Shown here: piece after piece, positions 19,107-28,532 of the stretch
Numbering within the stretch: the first letter of the stretch is position 1
How the letters are laid out: the number at the start of each line of letters is the position of its first letter
NCBI RefSeq assembly: GCF_002737755.1
Contig: NZ_PEGH01000020.1
Location: 186,001 to 250,000, forward strand
Length of the DNA: 64,000 bases
Reading direction: 5' to 3'
From: Caulobacter sp. BP25
Lineage (GTDB): Bacteria > Pseudomonadota > Alphaproteobacteria > Caulobacterales > Caulobacteraceae
Translations under genes and position numbers: made by a program
Notes under the pieces: model-generated
What the model was told of the DNA's origin: nothing
Database searches by the model: none
The model's input: only the letters and a program-made list of their open reading frames with translations

Positions 19107-20195
19107 TTACTGCGGAGGTGTCGCCGCCGGCGCCGCTTGCGCCACGGCCGGAGGCGTGGGCGCGACCTTCGGCGCCGGAACCAGTTTGCCGAGCGCGGTC
19201 GAGGCGGACGGCAGGTGGCTGACCAGAGCGCCGCCGTAGTAGACCTCGAACACCATCGGGTCCGAGACGTCTGCGATCAGGCCGGGCGTGCGGGGCGCGC
19301 GATAGGCGTCGCCCGCCGCCAGAGCGCGGGCGAAATAGACTTGGCCGTCGACGCCACGCACCACCAGGGTCGCGGCCTTGCGGGTCTGCAGGACAACGCC
19401 CGAGCCCTCGCCCGGAGCGGCGCCCAGCATGGCGCCCTTGGGCTTGAACGGCGCGCCAACCTTGATCTGGCGGGCTGGATCAACGATGCCGGCCCTGGCG
19501 GCGGCTTCCTCGCGCGCCTTGGCGGCGAGCTTGGCGGCGTCCACCGAACCGCCATTGGCGGCGGCGTCGTCCAGGCCTGGGGTCTTGTAGGGCTCAGGCG
19601 TGGTCGACTCGACCGGGGCTGGCAGCGGCGCGCCCAAAGCGACCGAGCTGTTATTGGCGGGGGCCTGAACTTGGGTCGAGGCGGCCTGCGGAGCGATCTG
19701 CTGCTGCGGCGTGTCCTTGTCGATGGCGCGCTGAGCGACGTTCCACAAGAGGATCGCGCCAACCACCAGAAGGCCGCCGACAAAGAAAAGGCCAAGACGC
19801 GGGTCGCGTTCGTGGCGCACGCCGACCGGGGCGCGCAGCTCCGCGCCCTCGTCTGGCGCATCGGTCTTAAAGCGGGCGACAGCGGCGTCGACGTCCATGC
19901 CCAGCAGCGCCGCGTAGGCGCGGACATAGCCGATGGTGAAGGGCCGCGAGGGCAGCTCCTCGAGGCGCATAGCCTCAAGCGCCTCGACATAGGCCTGGCG
20001 GATGCGGGTCGCCTCGGCGACCTCCCGCAGGCTTAGACCCTTGGCCTCGCGGGCGGCCCTCAAGGCCGCGCCGATGTCGGCGGGTTCATCCTGGACAGGC
20101 GCGTCCGCCACGGGTTCGGCGACCGCGAACGGCGCTTGGTCCGTCTCGACGTCGTCGAGATGCAAACGCTCCACGTTGCCCATATCTCGCGGCAT
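19107..20195 (-). CDS. rodZ: RodZ-like HTH membrane protein
   Basis: 362 aa from the ATG at 20195; a start four codons later (20183) is equally possible, and the open frame upstream is not coding-like. An Xre-type helix-turn-helix (IGAALRAAREAKGLSLREVAEATRI, written here as IGAALRAAREAKG then LSLREVAEATRI) is followed by YVEALEAMRLEELPSRPFTI, a single membrane segment (about residues 135-155, GLFFVGGLLVVGAILLW), an Ala/Pro-rich linker and a C-terminal DUF4115-type domain. RodZ joins MreB filaments to the periplasmic elongation machinery and sets rod shape. The link to ispG supports the call. Confidence 0.85.
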   Translation of the reverse strand: MPRDMGNVERLHLDDVETDQAPFAVAEPVADAPVQDEPADIGAALRAAREAKGLSLREVAEATRIRQAYVEALEAMRLEELPSRPFTIGYVRAYAALLGMDVDAAVARFKTDAPDEGAELRAPVGVRHERDPRLGLFFVGGLLVVGAILLWNVAQRAIDKDTPQQQIAPQAASTQVQAPANNSSVALGAPLPAPVESTTPEPYKTPGLDDAAANGGSVDAAKLAAKAREEAAARAGIVDPARQIKVGAPFKPKGAMLGAAPGEGSGVVLQTRKAATLVVRGVDGQVYFARALAAGDAYRAPRTPGLIADVSDPMVFEVYYGGALVSHLPSASTALGKLVPAPKVAPTPPAVAQAAPAATPPQ

Positions 20196-20380
20196 ACTGA
20201 CTAAGCGCCCCCGAAACCCGCCTGGAACTGAAAACCGCCTGGCGCCGATCGCCGGTGAAGCCAGACGACTTCCCGACTCCATCATGCACGAAATTCTTAA
20301 CGAGTGTTTGTGGGTAGCAAACTAAGTATCCGGATTCAATGTACTTACCGGCCGCGCTTGCCTAACCGCATAACAGCGTT

Positions 20381-22645
20381 CTACACCGCCACATACAGCT
20401 TCCGCGCCAGGGTCTCGATCTCGCCGCGCAGCGATCCGCCCGAGCCCTTCAGCAGGGCCTCGACATTGCGCCGAGCGGCCTCGCGGTCCAGAGACAGGAC
20501 CATCTGCTTGACCGGACCGATGCCGGCCGGGGGCATCGAAAGACGGTCGAAACCCAGCGCCACAAGGGCGAAGGCCTCCAAGGGACGCCCCGCCATCTCA
20601 CCGCAGACCGACACTTGCGTGCCCGTGTCGGCGCACGCCTGCTGGATCGTCTTCAGCGCCCGCAGCGCCGCCGGCGACAGCGGATCATATCGGTCCGAGA
20701 CCTTCGGATTGCCCCGGTCGGCGGCGAACATGTACTGCATCAAGTCGTTGGTGCCGACCGAAACGAAGTCGGTCATCGGCAACAGCGCGTCCAAATGCCA
20801 CAGCAGCGACGGGGCCTCGATCATCGCCCCGACATCCAGGCGCGACGGCGCGGGCCGGCCGCGCTTCAAGGCCCAGGCGACCTCCTGGTCGACGAACGAG
20901 CGGGCGGCGCGGAACTCGTCGACATTGGCCACCAGCGGGAACATCACCCGCAGCGGCCGGCCGTTGGCGGCCTTGATCAGCGCCCGGATCTGCATGCGCA
21001 GCAGGGCCGGACGATCCAGGCCCATGCGCACGGCGCGCCAGCCCAGGGCCGGATTGTCCTCGCGCTCCAGCTCCATGTACGGCAGCAGCTTGTCGCCGCC
21101 CAGATCCAGCGTGCGGAAGGTCACGGGCATGCCGTCGGCCGCGTCCAGCACCTTTTCGTAGAGCGCCGTCTGGGCCTCCAGGCGCGGCAGCTCCTCGGCC
21201 ACCATGAACTGGAACTCGGTGCGGAACAGGCCGATGCCCTCGGCGCCCGTCTCGGCCAGGATGTCGAGATCGACGGCCAGCCCCGCGTTCATCAGCAGCG
21301 TGACCTTGGAGCCGTCCTTGGTGATCGGCGGCGTGTCGCGCAGACGGGCGAACTCGGCCTTGCGCTGGGCGCGGACCTCCATCCGGACCTTCAGCGCCTT
21401 GACCACGTCCGGACGCGGCCGCAGCCAGGCTTCCTGCGTTTCGGCGTCGACCACGACGGGGTCGCCCTCACTGACCCGGTCACGCAGGCCCGCCAAGCGT
21501 CCCACGCACGGGATATCCAGCGCCCGGGCCACGATACCCGCGTGGCTGGCGGCGCTGCCCTCCTCCAGCAGGATGCCCTTCAGCTTGGTGCGGTCGTATT
21601 CCAGCAGGTCGGCGGGCCCCAGGTTCCGGGCGATCAGGATCGCGTCCTCGGGCAGCTGGCGCACGTGGTGCACGTCGCCCGACAGGTGGCGCAGCAGCCG
21701 GTCGTTCAGGTCTTCCAGGTCGTGCAGCCGCTCGCGCAGATAGGGATCGCGGGCCTGGCCCAGACGCGCCCGGTGCTCCGACCGCACACGTTCGACGGCG
21801 GCCTCGGCGGTCAGGCCCGAGCGCACGGCCTCCTCCAAGCTGCGGTTCCAGCCTCGGTCGTGGGCGAACAGGCGATAGGTCTCCAACACCTCGTACGAGG
21901 CGCCGACTAGGCCGTGCTGCCCCTCCAGCATCTGGTCGATCTGGGTCTGCAGGGCCTCGATCGCGTATTTGAGCCTAGCCTCCTCGGCCAGGGCGTCGTC
22001 GGACAAGAGCTGCTCGGGCGCCACCGGCTGCTCGTGCAGCACCGCCACGCCGTAGGCCAGGCCCTCGGCGAAGCGCGCGCCCTTCAGCCGCTCGGGCTTG
22101 TGGGGCGCCAGCTCGACGTCCTTCAGCTCGTCGGCGCCCAAGAGCTCGCTGGAGCTGACCATCTCGGCCAGCACCATGGCGATGATCTGCAGGTCTTCGA
22201 CCTCTTCCTCGTCATAGACCCGCTCGGTGCGGTTCTGGACGACCAGCACGCCGATGGCCCGACCGCCGCGCAGCAGGGGCACAGCGAGGAAGGCGTGGTA
22301 AGGGTCTTCGCCCGTTTCCGGGCGGTACGAGAACTGCGGGTGGCTGGCGGCGTCGGACAGGTTCAGCGGCCGGCCCAGGCGCATCGTCTCGCCGACTAGG
22401 CCCTCGCCCGGTTTCAGGCGGGTGACGTGGACGGCCTCGCGGGCCAGGCCCTCGGTGGCGAACAGTTCGAGGTCGCCCGAGGCGCGGCGCAGATAGATCG
22501 AGCAGACTTCCGCCACCATCGAGATGGCGATGGTGCGCACCACCATGTCGAGCTTGGCCTGGGCGGGGCCGCCCCCAGCCATGGCCTCGCGAATCTGCCG
22601 AAGCAGGCTTCGTGGTCCTCGAACGGCGATGCCGGATGCCGCCAT
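20381..22645 (-). CDS. ptsP: Phosphoenolpyruvate-protein phosphotransferase PtsP (EI-Ntr)
   Basis: 754 aa. An N-terminal GAF domain (about 20-165), an EI N-terminal domain, a phospho-His swivel domain with GSAASHAGIVARALDIP, and a PEP-binding barrel with GIGLFRTEFQFM, RTLDLGGDKLLPY and SVGTNDLMQY. GAF plus EI defines the nitrogen-related enzyme I, which autophosphorylates from PEP and passes phosphate to NPr and EIIA-Ntr; glutamine usually binds GAF. In Caulobacter this system has been tied to (p)ppGpp control. It stands upstream of rodZ-ispG with a 185-base gap. AAGG precedes the ATG. Confidence 0.95.
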   Translation of the reverse strand: MAASGIAVRGPRSLLRQIREAMAGGGPAQAKLDMVVRTIAISMVAEVCSIYLRRASGDLELFATEGLAREAVHVTRLKPGEGLVGETMRLGRPLNLSDAASHPQFSYRPETGEDPYHAFLAVPLLRGGRAIGVLVVQNRTERVYDEEEVEDLQIIAMVLAEMVSSSELLGADELKDVELAPHKPERLKGARFAEGLAYGVAVLHEQPVAPEQLLSDDALAEEARLKYAIEALQTQIDQMLEGQHGLVGASYEVLETYRLFAHDRGWNRSLEEAVRSGLTAEAAVERVRSEHRARLGQARDPYLRERLHDLEDLNDRLLRHLSGDVHHVRQLPEDAILIARNLGPADLLEYDRTKLKGILLEEGSAASHAGIVARALDIPCVGRLAGLRDRVSEGDPVVVDAETQEAWLRPRPDVVKALKVRMEVRAQRKAEFARLRDTPPITKDGSKVTLLMNAGLAVDLDILAETGAEGIGLFRTEFQFMVAEELPRLEAQTALYEKVLDAADGMPVTFRTLDLGGDKLLPYMELEREDNPALGWRAVRMGLDRPALLRMQIRALIKAANGRPLRVMFPLVANVDEFRAARSFVDQEVAWALKRGRPAPSRLDVGAMIEAPSLLWHLDALLPMTDFVSVGTNDLMQYMFAADRGNPKVSDRYDPLSPAALRALKTIQQACADTGTQVSVCGEMAGRPLEAFALVALGFDRLSMPPAGIGPVKQMVLSLDREAARRNVEALLKGSGGSLRGEIETLARKLYVAV

Positions 22646-22795
22646 GAGCCTTAAGCGCGCTCCCTAACCCAGGAACAGCCGGTCCCGCTTGGCGCTGGCC
22701 CCGGACCGCTCCGTCCTCAAGAGGGGGCTATAGCAGATTTCGCCGCCGCGATAGCCGCTGCTGTCAACCGAACGACGTTTAGGTGTGGCGGCACG

Positions 22796-22825
22796 AAAAA
22801 GCGCCGCCCCGGTCAGGGACGGCGC
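22796..22825 (-). terminator. Rho-independent terminator of the glycine-zipper gene
   Basis: On the minus strand GCGCCGTCCC ... GGGGCGGCGC followed by TTTTT, about 50 bases after the stop of the gene at 22878-23261. Confidence 0.75.
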
Positions 22826-22877
22826 AGTTTGCTCGTGGGAGGAGGGATCGGAACTCCCGCGAGGAAGGCGTCAGGCC

Positions 22878-23261
22878 TTAGCGGCGATAGCCGTAGGCGT
22901 AGCGGTTGTCGTAGCGATCATGGCGACGGTCGTAGCGGTCATAGGCGTAGCGGTCGCCGCGATAGCCGGTGTTGTAGGAACGGTTGTCGTAGCGCGGCGC
23001 GGTGCGATAGCCGTGGTTGTAGCGACGGTCATACTTGTCCTTGGCGGTGGTCGCGCCGAGGGCCGCGCCGGCGACCGCGCCGATGGCGACCGCCTCGCCC
23101 CTGCCGTCGCCCAGGGCCGCGCCCGCGACGCCGCCGATCACCGCGCCCAGGATGGCGCGCTCAGTCTTCTCGCCGGCGAAGGCGGCGGTGGCCGGGGCGA
23201 CCAGCGCGCCGGCGAAGGTGACGGCGATGGCGGTCTTGGTGAACTTGCCGATGGGGGTCAT
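22878..23261 (-). CDS. Secreted glycine-zipper protein with Tyr/Arg/Asp-rich tail
   Basis: 127 aa; GGAGA lies upstream of the ATG. A signal peptide (to about residue 29, TAAFA-GEK) is followed by a glycine zipper (AILGAVIGGVAGAALGDG, then AIGAVAGAALGATTA) that could span a membrane. The last 55 residues are made mostly of Tyr, Arg, Asp, Asn and Gly in irregular repeats (YDRRY, DRYDRR, YDNRYAYGYRR). The same combination appears in the gene at 29831. Probably an outer-membrane or periplasmic envelope protein; no precise role is known. Its own terminator follows. Confidence 0.75.
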   Translation of the reverse strand: MTPIGKFTKTAIAVTFAGALVAPATAAFAGEKTERAILGAVIGGVAGAALGDGRGEAVAIGAVAGAALGATTAKDKYDRRYNHGYRTAPRYDNRSYNTGYRGDRYAYDRYDRRHDRYDNRYAYGYRR

Positions 23262-23370
23262 GGCGGGTCTCCTATCTCTGTTGATAAGAGTTGTAGGCCC
23301 CCGACCCTGAACCCGATCGGGACTGGTCGTTCAGGTGGGGTTTAGGTTGGGCAAGGCCATCAAAACCCGT

Positions 23371-23487
23371 GTCATCCCGGCCGAACCCCGGCGAAAGCCG
23401 GGGGTAGAGCCGGGACCCAGGGGCGGCTCGCACGGCGCTCTCGCCCCCCTGGGTCCCGGATAGCCTCTGCGAGGCTTCCGGGATGAC
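23371..23487. repeat. Long intergenic palindrome, GTCATCCCGG family
   Basis: Starts GTCATCCCGGCCGAA and ends TTCCGGGATGAC, with an inner CCTGGGTCCCGG and its complement CCGGGACCCAGG. The whole 117 bases can fold into a long hairpin. Other members lie at 34388-34423, 58248-58345 and 61956-62057. It separates the glycine-zipper gene from the exporter gene. Confidence 0.85.
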
Positions 23488-23495
23488 ATGAGAAT

Positions 23496-24443
23496 TTAGG
23501 CTTGGTGCAACCCTTGCCCGCCGGGAGCATGCCGCCGCGCCGACCACAGCACGCCGGCCAGCATCAGCACGATGGCGACGCTCTCCAGCGGCCTTGGCCA
23601 ACGCTCCTCATGTAGGAAGCCGTAGAGCAGGGCGAACACCGTCTCGAACACGATCAGCTGGCCCGACAGCGACAGCGGCAACAAGCGGCTGGCGGCGTTC
23701 CACAGGCCGTTGCCGATCACCGAGGCGCCGATCGCGACCGCGAAGCTGACGCCCCAGAACAGCCCCCAGGCGCTCGCCGCGTGCCCCTTGCCCCCGAGGG
23801 CGAAGGCCGGGACCACGATGACCAGGGACAGCAAGCCCGTCGCGACGCCGGTCAGCAGCGACCACTCGTGGCTGTTGAACTTTGGCGTGGCGGCCAGGCG
23901 CCGGGCGTTCCAGACGGCGTAGGCGGTCCACACCGCCAGGGCCAGCAGCGCGCCGGCGAGCCCGACCATCGTCCGCCCCGCCCCCGCGGCCCCGGCGGCG
24001 GCGAAGGCGTCCAGGTTGATGCAGACCCCGCCGGCGACGATCAGTGCCAGGGGCGCGATCAGCTGGCGCAGCGGCGTTCCCTCCCCTGGGCGCGCGCCGA
24101 CCAGGGTGATAGTCACCGGCAGCAGGCCGATGACCAGCGAGGCCAGGGCCACGCCCGCGCTCTGCACGGCGACGGCGAGGCCGACATAGTAGATCAGGTT
24201 GCCCAGCAGGCTCAGCAGGAAGAGGTCGCGCCAGTCGCGCCCGTCCATCCGGGCCATCACGGCCTTCCAGCTCGGAACCAGCAGCACCGCGGCCGCCAGG
24301 CCATAGGCCAGGTACCGACCGGCCGTCGCCTGCAGCGGCGTGAAGTCCGCCAGCAGCTTCGGCGCTAGGAACACGCCGCCCCAGAACGCGCCGGCGATCA
24401 CGCCGCACGTCAGGCCGAGCAGTAGGTTGCGGGAGGGAGTCAT
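23496..24443 (-). CDS. EamA-family DMT transporter
   Basis: 315 aa, nearly all hydrophobic, with about ten predicted membrane segments in two five-helix halves, as in drug/metabolite transporters. The N-terminal half begins LLLGLTCGVIAGAFWGGVFL; the second half begins near VGLAGALLALAVWTAYAVW. Family members export amino acids, purines or other small molecules; the substrate is unknown. The stop lies eight bases from the end of the palindromic repeat. The final 12 residues (RRHAPGGQGLHQ) are charged and cytoplasmic. No operon partners. Confidence 0.85.
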   Translation of the reverse strand: MTPSRNLLLGLTCGVIAGAFWGGVFLAPKLLADFTPLQATAGRYLAYGLAAAVLLVPSWKAVMARMDGRDWRDLFLLSLLGNLIYYVGLAVAVQSAGVALASLVIGLLPVTITLVGARPGEGTPLRQLIAPLALIVAGGVCINLDAFAAAGAAGAGRTMVGLAGALLALAVWTAYAVWNARRLAATPKFNSHEWSLLTGVATGLLSLVIVVPAFALGGKGHAASAWGLFWGVSFAVAIGASVIGNGLWNAASRLLPLSLSGQLIVFETVFALLYGFLHEERWPRPLESVAIVLMLAGVLWSARRHAPGGQGLHQA

Positions 24444-24565
24444 GCCGTCTTGTTAGCAGCCCAACGGACGTTTTGGCTCAAGTGGATACCGGCGCGCGGC
24501 CGGGTTTCATGCGCTTCGGCTAACCTCTAGGCTCCCTGACGGCGATATGGAGCAGGAGTCTTCCA

Positions 24566-25486
24566 ATGGCGGATGTGGCGTTGAAGCGCGGGCTGCTGGC
24601 CCTTCTTGCGCCGATGGCGGTGTTGTGGAGCGCCGCGACCGTCCACGCGGCCTGCGCCGTCGGCGCGCCGGGCGCGACCCTGCGCGTGGACGCCGGCGGG
24701 ACCGGCCGCCCCTTCCTTCTGCGCCGCCCGGCCTCCCTGGACCCAGCTACGCGAGCGCCCCTGCTGATCCTGCTGCACGGCAGCGGCGGCGACGGAGCTA
24801 AGATGCTCGCCGACTCCGGCCTTGAGGCCACCGCCGAGCGCCACGGCTTCCTGCTGGCGGCGCCGAACGCCGCCATTCCCGCCCGGACAGGCTTCGCCTG
24901 GAACATTCCGGGCGTGCCTACCGTTACCGGCAAGATCCCCGACGCCTCGGACGCCGACGACGTGGCCTATCTGGCGGCGTTGGTCGAAGGCCTGGTCGCC
25001 GAGGGCTGCGCCGACCCGGCTCGCGTCTATGTCACCGGCCTGTCGGGCGGCGGGCGCATGGCCTCGTGGCTGGGCTGCGTGGCGTCGCGACGCTATGCGG
25101 CCATCGCGCCGGTGGTGGGGCTGCGCGCGGGCAATCCCCGCCCCGACAAGCCGGACGAGCCCGACCCGGCGTCCTGCCAGCCCGAACGCCCCGTGCCGGT
25201 GATCGCCTTCGCCGGCGACAACGACACGGTCAATCCGATCCAAGGCGGCGGGGCGGGCTACTGGCGCTACACCTTGCACGCGGCCGAGCAGCGCTGGGCG
25301 GCGCTGAACGGCTGCCAGGCCGCGCCGACCACCCGCTGGGTCACGCCCGGCGTCTACGAAGAGCGCTATGCGGGGTGTCGCGGCGACGCCGATGTCGCCG
25401 CCCGGGTCAAGGTTGGCGGAACCCACGTGTGGCTAGCCGACAACGACGCCCTGTGGGCCTTCGTCTCGCGCTACAGGCGCGATTGA
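24566..25486 (+). CDS. Secreted polyhydroxybutyrate-depolymerase/feruloyl-esterase-like hydrolase (LpqC type)
   Basis: 306 aa. A signal peptide ends near VHAAC. The alpha/beta-hydrolase motifs are in order: oxyanion LILLHGSGGDG, nucleophile elbow VTGLSGGGRMAS with the catalytic Ser, acid region FAGDNDTVNPI, and a C-terminal His in KVGGTHVW. This matches the LpqC/CE1 group that acts on polyhydroxybutyrate or hydroxycinnamoyl esters of plant xylan outside the cytoplasm. Given GH31 and GH115 in the window, an esterase on plant polymers is plausible but unproven. Its stop is two bases from the stop of the convergent gene. Confidence 0.85.
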   Translation: MADVALKRGLLALLAPMAVLWSAATVHAACAVGAPGATLRVDAGGTGRPFLLRRPASLDPATRAPLLILLHGSGGDGAKMLADSGLEATAERHGFLLAAPNAAIPARTGFAWNIPGVPTVTGKIPDASDADDVAYLAALVEGLVAEGCADPARVYVTGLSGGGRMASWLGCVASRRYAAIAPVVGLRAGNPRPDKPDEPDPASCQPERPVPVIAFAGDNDTVNPIQGGGAGYWRYTLHAAEQRWAALNGCQAAPTTRWVTPGVYEERYAGCRGDADVAARVKVGGTHVWLADNDALWAFVSRYRRD

Positions 25487-25488
25487 TC

Positions 25489-25953
25489 CTAGCCGTGCCC
25501 TGGCAGGGCCAGCGGCTCGTCGGCGTCGGCAACCAGCTTGCGGGCCTGTTCCAGCGCCGCGTCGATGTCGTTCTCGATGAACTCGACCTGCAGATCCGTC
25601 AGCGGGTGGGGCGCGGCGACGACGTCGCGCAGGTAGGCGCGGCGCTCGGCCTCGGTCATGGACCACCAGCCGACGGTGTGGCCTTCCTCGATCACCGCGT
25701 CGCCCATGGCCAGCAGGTCGTCGGTGTCGAAGATCGGCTGGCCGGGCTTTTCCGGGAACCACTGGCCGTCGTCCGGCAGGGCCTTGTCCAGCTTGTTCAG
25801 CAGGGCCGCCAGCCACGGGCTGATCAGCAGCGGCTTCTCATAACCGTCGCCGAACTTGGCGCGCAGCAGCAGGTCGTAGAGCAGCTCCAGCCCTGCATCG
25901 CCGTGGAAGGTGACGGTCTTGGCGTCGGGATCGAACTTGAACACGTCGGACAT
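25489..25953 (-). CDS. Conserved acidic cytoplasmic protein of unknown function
   Basis: 154 aa from the ATG at 25953 (MSDVFKFDPDAKTVTF); longer frames read into non-coding repeat sequence. The protein is acidic, without signal peptide or membrane segment. Landmarks are GLELLYDLLLRAKFGDGYEK, PWLAALLNKLDKALPDD, and a C-terminal helix DLQVEFIENDIDAALEQAR. No family is recognised. It ends two bases from the convergent esterase. Confidence 0.7.
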   Translation of the reverse strand: MSDVFKFDPDAKTVTFHGDAGLELLYDLLLRAKFGDGYEKPLLISPWLAALLNKLDKALPDDGQWFPEKPGQPIFDTDDLLAMGDAVIEEGHTVGWWSMTEAERRAYLRDVVAAPHPLTDLQVEFIENDIDAALEQARKLVADADEPLALPGHG

Positions 25954-26030
25954 GGGGGCTTCTTGTGCTTTCGAGGGCTTGCGCCCCTCATAACGTCCGA
26001 AGGCGACGTTTTCTTGCAAGGACCGGAGGA

Positions 26031-26166
26031 GCGCCCCCTCCGTCACGATGCGTATCCGCATCGCGCCACCTCCCCCGCGTCGCGAGGGAGGAAGAAGCTG
26101 CGCCCTCCTGCCCCGCTTGCGGGGGAGGTGGATCGGCGCCGATAGGCGACGAGACGGAGGGGACGC
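26031..26166. repeat. Intergenic inverted repeat, CCCCTCCGTC family
   Basis: Outer arms GCCCCCTCCGTC (26033-26044) and GACGGAGGGGAC (26153-26164), with inner CCACCTCCCCC and GGGGGAGGTGG. The 136 bases form a long, imperfect hairpin just downstream of lysC. A different sequence family from the GTCATCCCGG elements. Confidence 0.75.
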
Positions 26167-26184
26167 TCCCCCTCCGCGCCAAAA

Positions 26185-27432
26185 CTACAGCTGGTCCAAC
26201 CCGTACACCGCGTGCAGCGCGCGCACCGCCAGTTCGGTGTAGGCCGCGTCGATCAGGACCGAGATCTTGATCTCCGAGGTCGAGATGACCTGGATGTTGA
26301 TGTTCTTCTCTGCCAGGGCCGCGAACATCGACTGGGCGACGCCAGCGTGGCTGCGCATGCCGACCCCGATCACCGAGACCTTGGCGACGTCCTCGTTGAC
26401 GGCCACGTCCTCGAAACCGATCTCGGTCTTGGCGGCCTGGACGATCTCAACGGCGCGAGCAGCGTCACGCTTGCCGACCGTGAACTCCATGTTGGCCGTC
26501 GCGGCGCTGCGGGCGCGCGACTGCACGATCATGTCGACGTTCACATTGGCGTCGGCGAGACGGCCGAAGATCTGCGAGGACACGCCCGGGTGGTCGGGCA
26601 GGCCCAGCAGGGTGATCTTGGCTTCGTCGCGGCTGTAGGCGACGCCCGAGACGATGCGCTTTTCCATGATTTCTTCCTCGTCGCAGACGATCGTACCTTG
26701 GCCCGGAGCTTCACCCGGTTCGACGAAACTGGACAGCACCCGCACCGGCACGCGATGGGCCATGGCCATCTCGACCGAGCGGGTCTGCAGAACCTTGGCC
26801 CCCAGCGAGGCCATTTCGAGCATCTCCTCGTAGGAGATCTTGGCCAGGCGCTTGGCCTTGCTCTCGATGCGCGGATCGGTGGTGTAGACCCCGTCCACGT
26901 CGGTGTAGATGTCGCAGGCGCCCTTGACGGCGGCGGCGATCGCCACGGCCGAGGTGTCCGAGCCGCCCCGGCCCAGGGTGGTGATGCGGCGCTTGGGCGT
27001 CACGCCCTGGAAGCCGGCGATCACGGCGATTTCGCCGTTGGCGAAGCATTCCTCGAGGTTCTCGGGCGGGATCTCCTCGATCCGCGCACGGCCGTGGGCC
27101 TCGTCGGTGAGGATCGGCACCTGCCACCCCAGGAACGAGCGAGCCTTGTGGCCCATGTTGCGCAGGGTCATGGCCAGCAAGCCGGCGGTCACCTGCTCGC
27201 CCGAGGCCACGACGGCGTCGTACTCGTCGTCCGACTCCGGCAGGCCCGCAGCCGCGCGGCCCGCGCCATCGGTCCAGGCGACCAGCTCGTTGGTCTTGCC
27301 CGACATGGCCGAGACGACCACCGCGACCTGCTTACCCGTGGCGACCTCGGCGGCGACCAGGCGCGCCACACGGCGGATGCGCTCCAGGTCGGCCACCGAC
27401 GTGCCGCCGAACTTCATCACCAGACGTGACAC
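26185..27432 (-). CDS. lysC: Aspartate kinase
   Basis: 415 aa from a GTG ([19 protein letters not shown]); an ATG five codons later is an alternative, and the 35 codons upstream are not conserved-looking. The kinase domain has the KFGGTS signature and [17 protein letters not shown]. Two C-terminal ACT domains follow (about 265-415, [17 protein letters not shown] and [19 protein letters not shown]), typical of lysine/threonine-feedback-inhibited enzymes. It phosphorylates aspartate at the head of the lysine, threonine, methionine and diaminopimelate pathway. It diverges from the AbrB/PIN/ubiG unit. Confidence 0.96.
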   Translation of the reverse strand: MSRLVMKFGGTSVADLERIRRVARLVAAEVATGKQVAVVVSAMSGKTNELVAWTDGAGRAAAGLPESDDEYDAVVASGEQVTAGLLAMTLRNMGHKARSFLGWQVPILTDEAHGRARIEEIPPENLEECFANGEIAVIAGFQGVTPKRRITTLGRGGSDTSAVAIAAAVKGACDIYTDVDGVYTTDPRIESKAKRLAKISYEEMLEMASLGAKVLQTRSVEMAMAHRVPVRVLSSFVEPGEAPGQGTIVCDEEEIMEKRIVSGVAYSRDEAKITLLGLPDHPGVSSQIFGRLADANVNVDMIVQSRARSAATANMEFTVGKRDAARAVEIVQAAKTEIGFEDVAVNEDVAKVSVIGVGMRSHAGVAQSMFAALAEKNINIQVISTSEIKISVLIDAAYTELAVRALHAVYGLDQL

Positions 27433-27577
27433 GTCCTTGGTACCTCGACACTTGGTTATTTCTTGCGCCCGCGCGGCCGGATCACTCCCCCACGCGCAAG
27501 CGAAGCGCCTTCTAACGGCGCGACGGCGCAACGGCAATGTCGCGGAGCTGTCTTTTTTGACGGCGCGAGACTCCCCG

Positions 27578-27607
27578 TTGACTCGTCGCGCAACCTACCT
27601 AACTATC
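27578..27607 (+). promoter_or_regulatory. Probable promoter of the AbrB-PIN-ubiG unit
   Basis: TTGACTC at 27578-27584, a 14-base spacer, then CTAACTATC at 27599-27607, close to the Caulobacter housekeeping pattern TTGACGS-N10-14-GCTANAWC. It lies 15-45 bases upstream of the first possible start. Confidence 0.5.
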
Positions 27608-27621
27608 TAATATCTTCATCC

Positions 27622-28155
27622 ATGCTGGACGACGTCATGTCACCCGAGCTTGAGAGAAACCTCGCCGGCTGCAAGACGGTCGCCGCGAAGATCCGGGCCT
27701 TGGACGCGGCGGGCTATCCGCGCGCCGAGATCGCCCGCCTGCTAGGCAAGCGCTACCAGCATGTCAGGAACGTTCTGGAGGAACCGGGGCCACCCAAGCT
27801 GGACGCTATGGCGGCCCAGGGCATGGCCGAGGCGGACGCCACCTTCTTTCACCACACGCCCCCACACACCTATTTCCTAAGCGTCGGCGCCAACGGATCG
27901 GTGGTCTTGCCCCCCGAGGTGCTAAAGGCGCTGGGCGCGCGCCCCGGCGGCATTGTCATCGCCGATCTGGAGGACGAGCGCTTCACGCTGGTCAGCGGCA
28001 TGACCGGCATCCAGCTCATGAAGGCGCGGCTGGCCCAGCCGCCGCGCCCGGGGGCCTTGGCGTCGGAGGAGCTGATCGAGGAGCGTCGACGCGAAGCCGC
28101 GATCGAGGAGCTTGAAGCCCAGATCGACGGGCCCGGCCCGAGCCGTGACGATTGA
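27622..28155 (+). CDS. HTH plus SpoVT-AbrB domain protein, probable antitoxin
   Basis: 177 aa from 27622; a second ATG at 27637 has a better upstream sequence (GGACGAC) and may be the true start. Residues about 18-55 form a helix-turn-helix (IRALDAAGYPRAEIARLLG). Residues about 85-125 look like an AbrB/MazE swapped-hairpin (VGANGSVVLPPEVLKALGA). The C-terminal helix is highly charged. The gene overlaps a PIN-domain gene by 11 bases, the usual arrangement of a VapB-like antitoxin with VapC. It probably binds both its promoter and the toxin. Confidence 0.8.
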   Translation: MLDDVMSPELERNLAGCKTVAAKIRALDAAGYPRAEIARLLGKRYQHVRNVLEEPGPPKLDAMAAQGMAEADATFFHHTPPHTYFLSVGANGSVVLPPEVLKALGARPGGIVIADLEDERFTLVSGMTGIQLMKARLAQPPRPGALASEELIEERRREAAIEELEAQIDGPGPSRDD

Positions 28156-28531
28156 CATCGTCGCCGACGCTTCGGCGATCCTGGCGCTCGTCTTTATGGA
28201 AACAGGCCGGGATCATGTCGCGATCGCATTGCCCGGCGCCGCGATCAGCGCGGTCAATCTCGCCGAGGTTATGTCCAAGATGCTGGACAAGGGCCTGTCG
28301 CCCGAGCAGGTCCGCAGCCAACTGAACGACCTTGCGCTGATCGTTGTCGATTTCGACCAAGACCTCGCCCTGCGGACCGCGCTTCTCCGCAAAGCCACCC
28401 GCCACAAAGGCCTTTCGCTGGGTGATCGCGCCTGCCTGGCCTTGGCCATACGCGAGAAGCTGCCCGTGATGACCGCCGATACGGCATGGTCCGATCTGGA
28501 CCTGCCGGTGGAAGTCGTGCTGATACGCTGA
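28145..28531 (+). CDS. PIN-domain ribonuclease toxin, VapC-like
   Basis: 128 aa from a GTG overlapping the antitoxin end. The PIN acidic residues are present: Asp in [11 protein letters not shown], Glu in [13 protein letters not shown], Asp in [12 protein letters not shown] and Asp in VMTADTAW. These bind Mg or Mn for RNA cleavage; VapC targets are usually tRNA or rRNA. The stop lies one base before the ubiG ATG, so toxin and ubiG are probably cotranscribed. Target unknown. Confidence 0.85.
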   Translation: MTIDIVADASAILALVFMETGRDHVAIALPGAAISAVNLAEVMSKMLDKGLSPEQVRSQLNDLALIVVDFDQDLALRTALLRKATRHKGLSLGDRACLALAIREKLPVMTADTAWSDLDLPVEVVLIR

Positions 28532-28532
28532 C

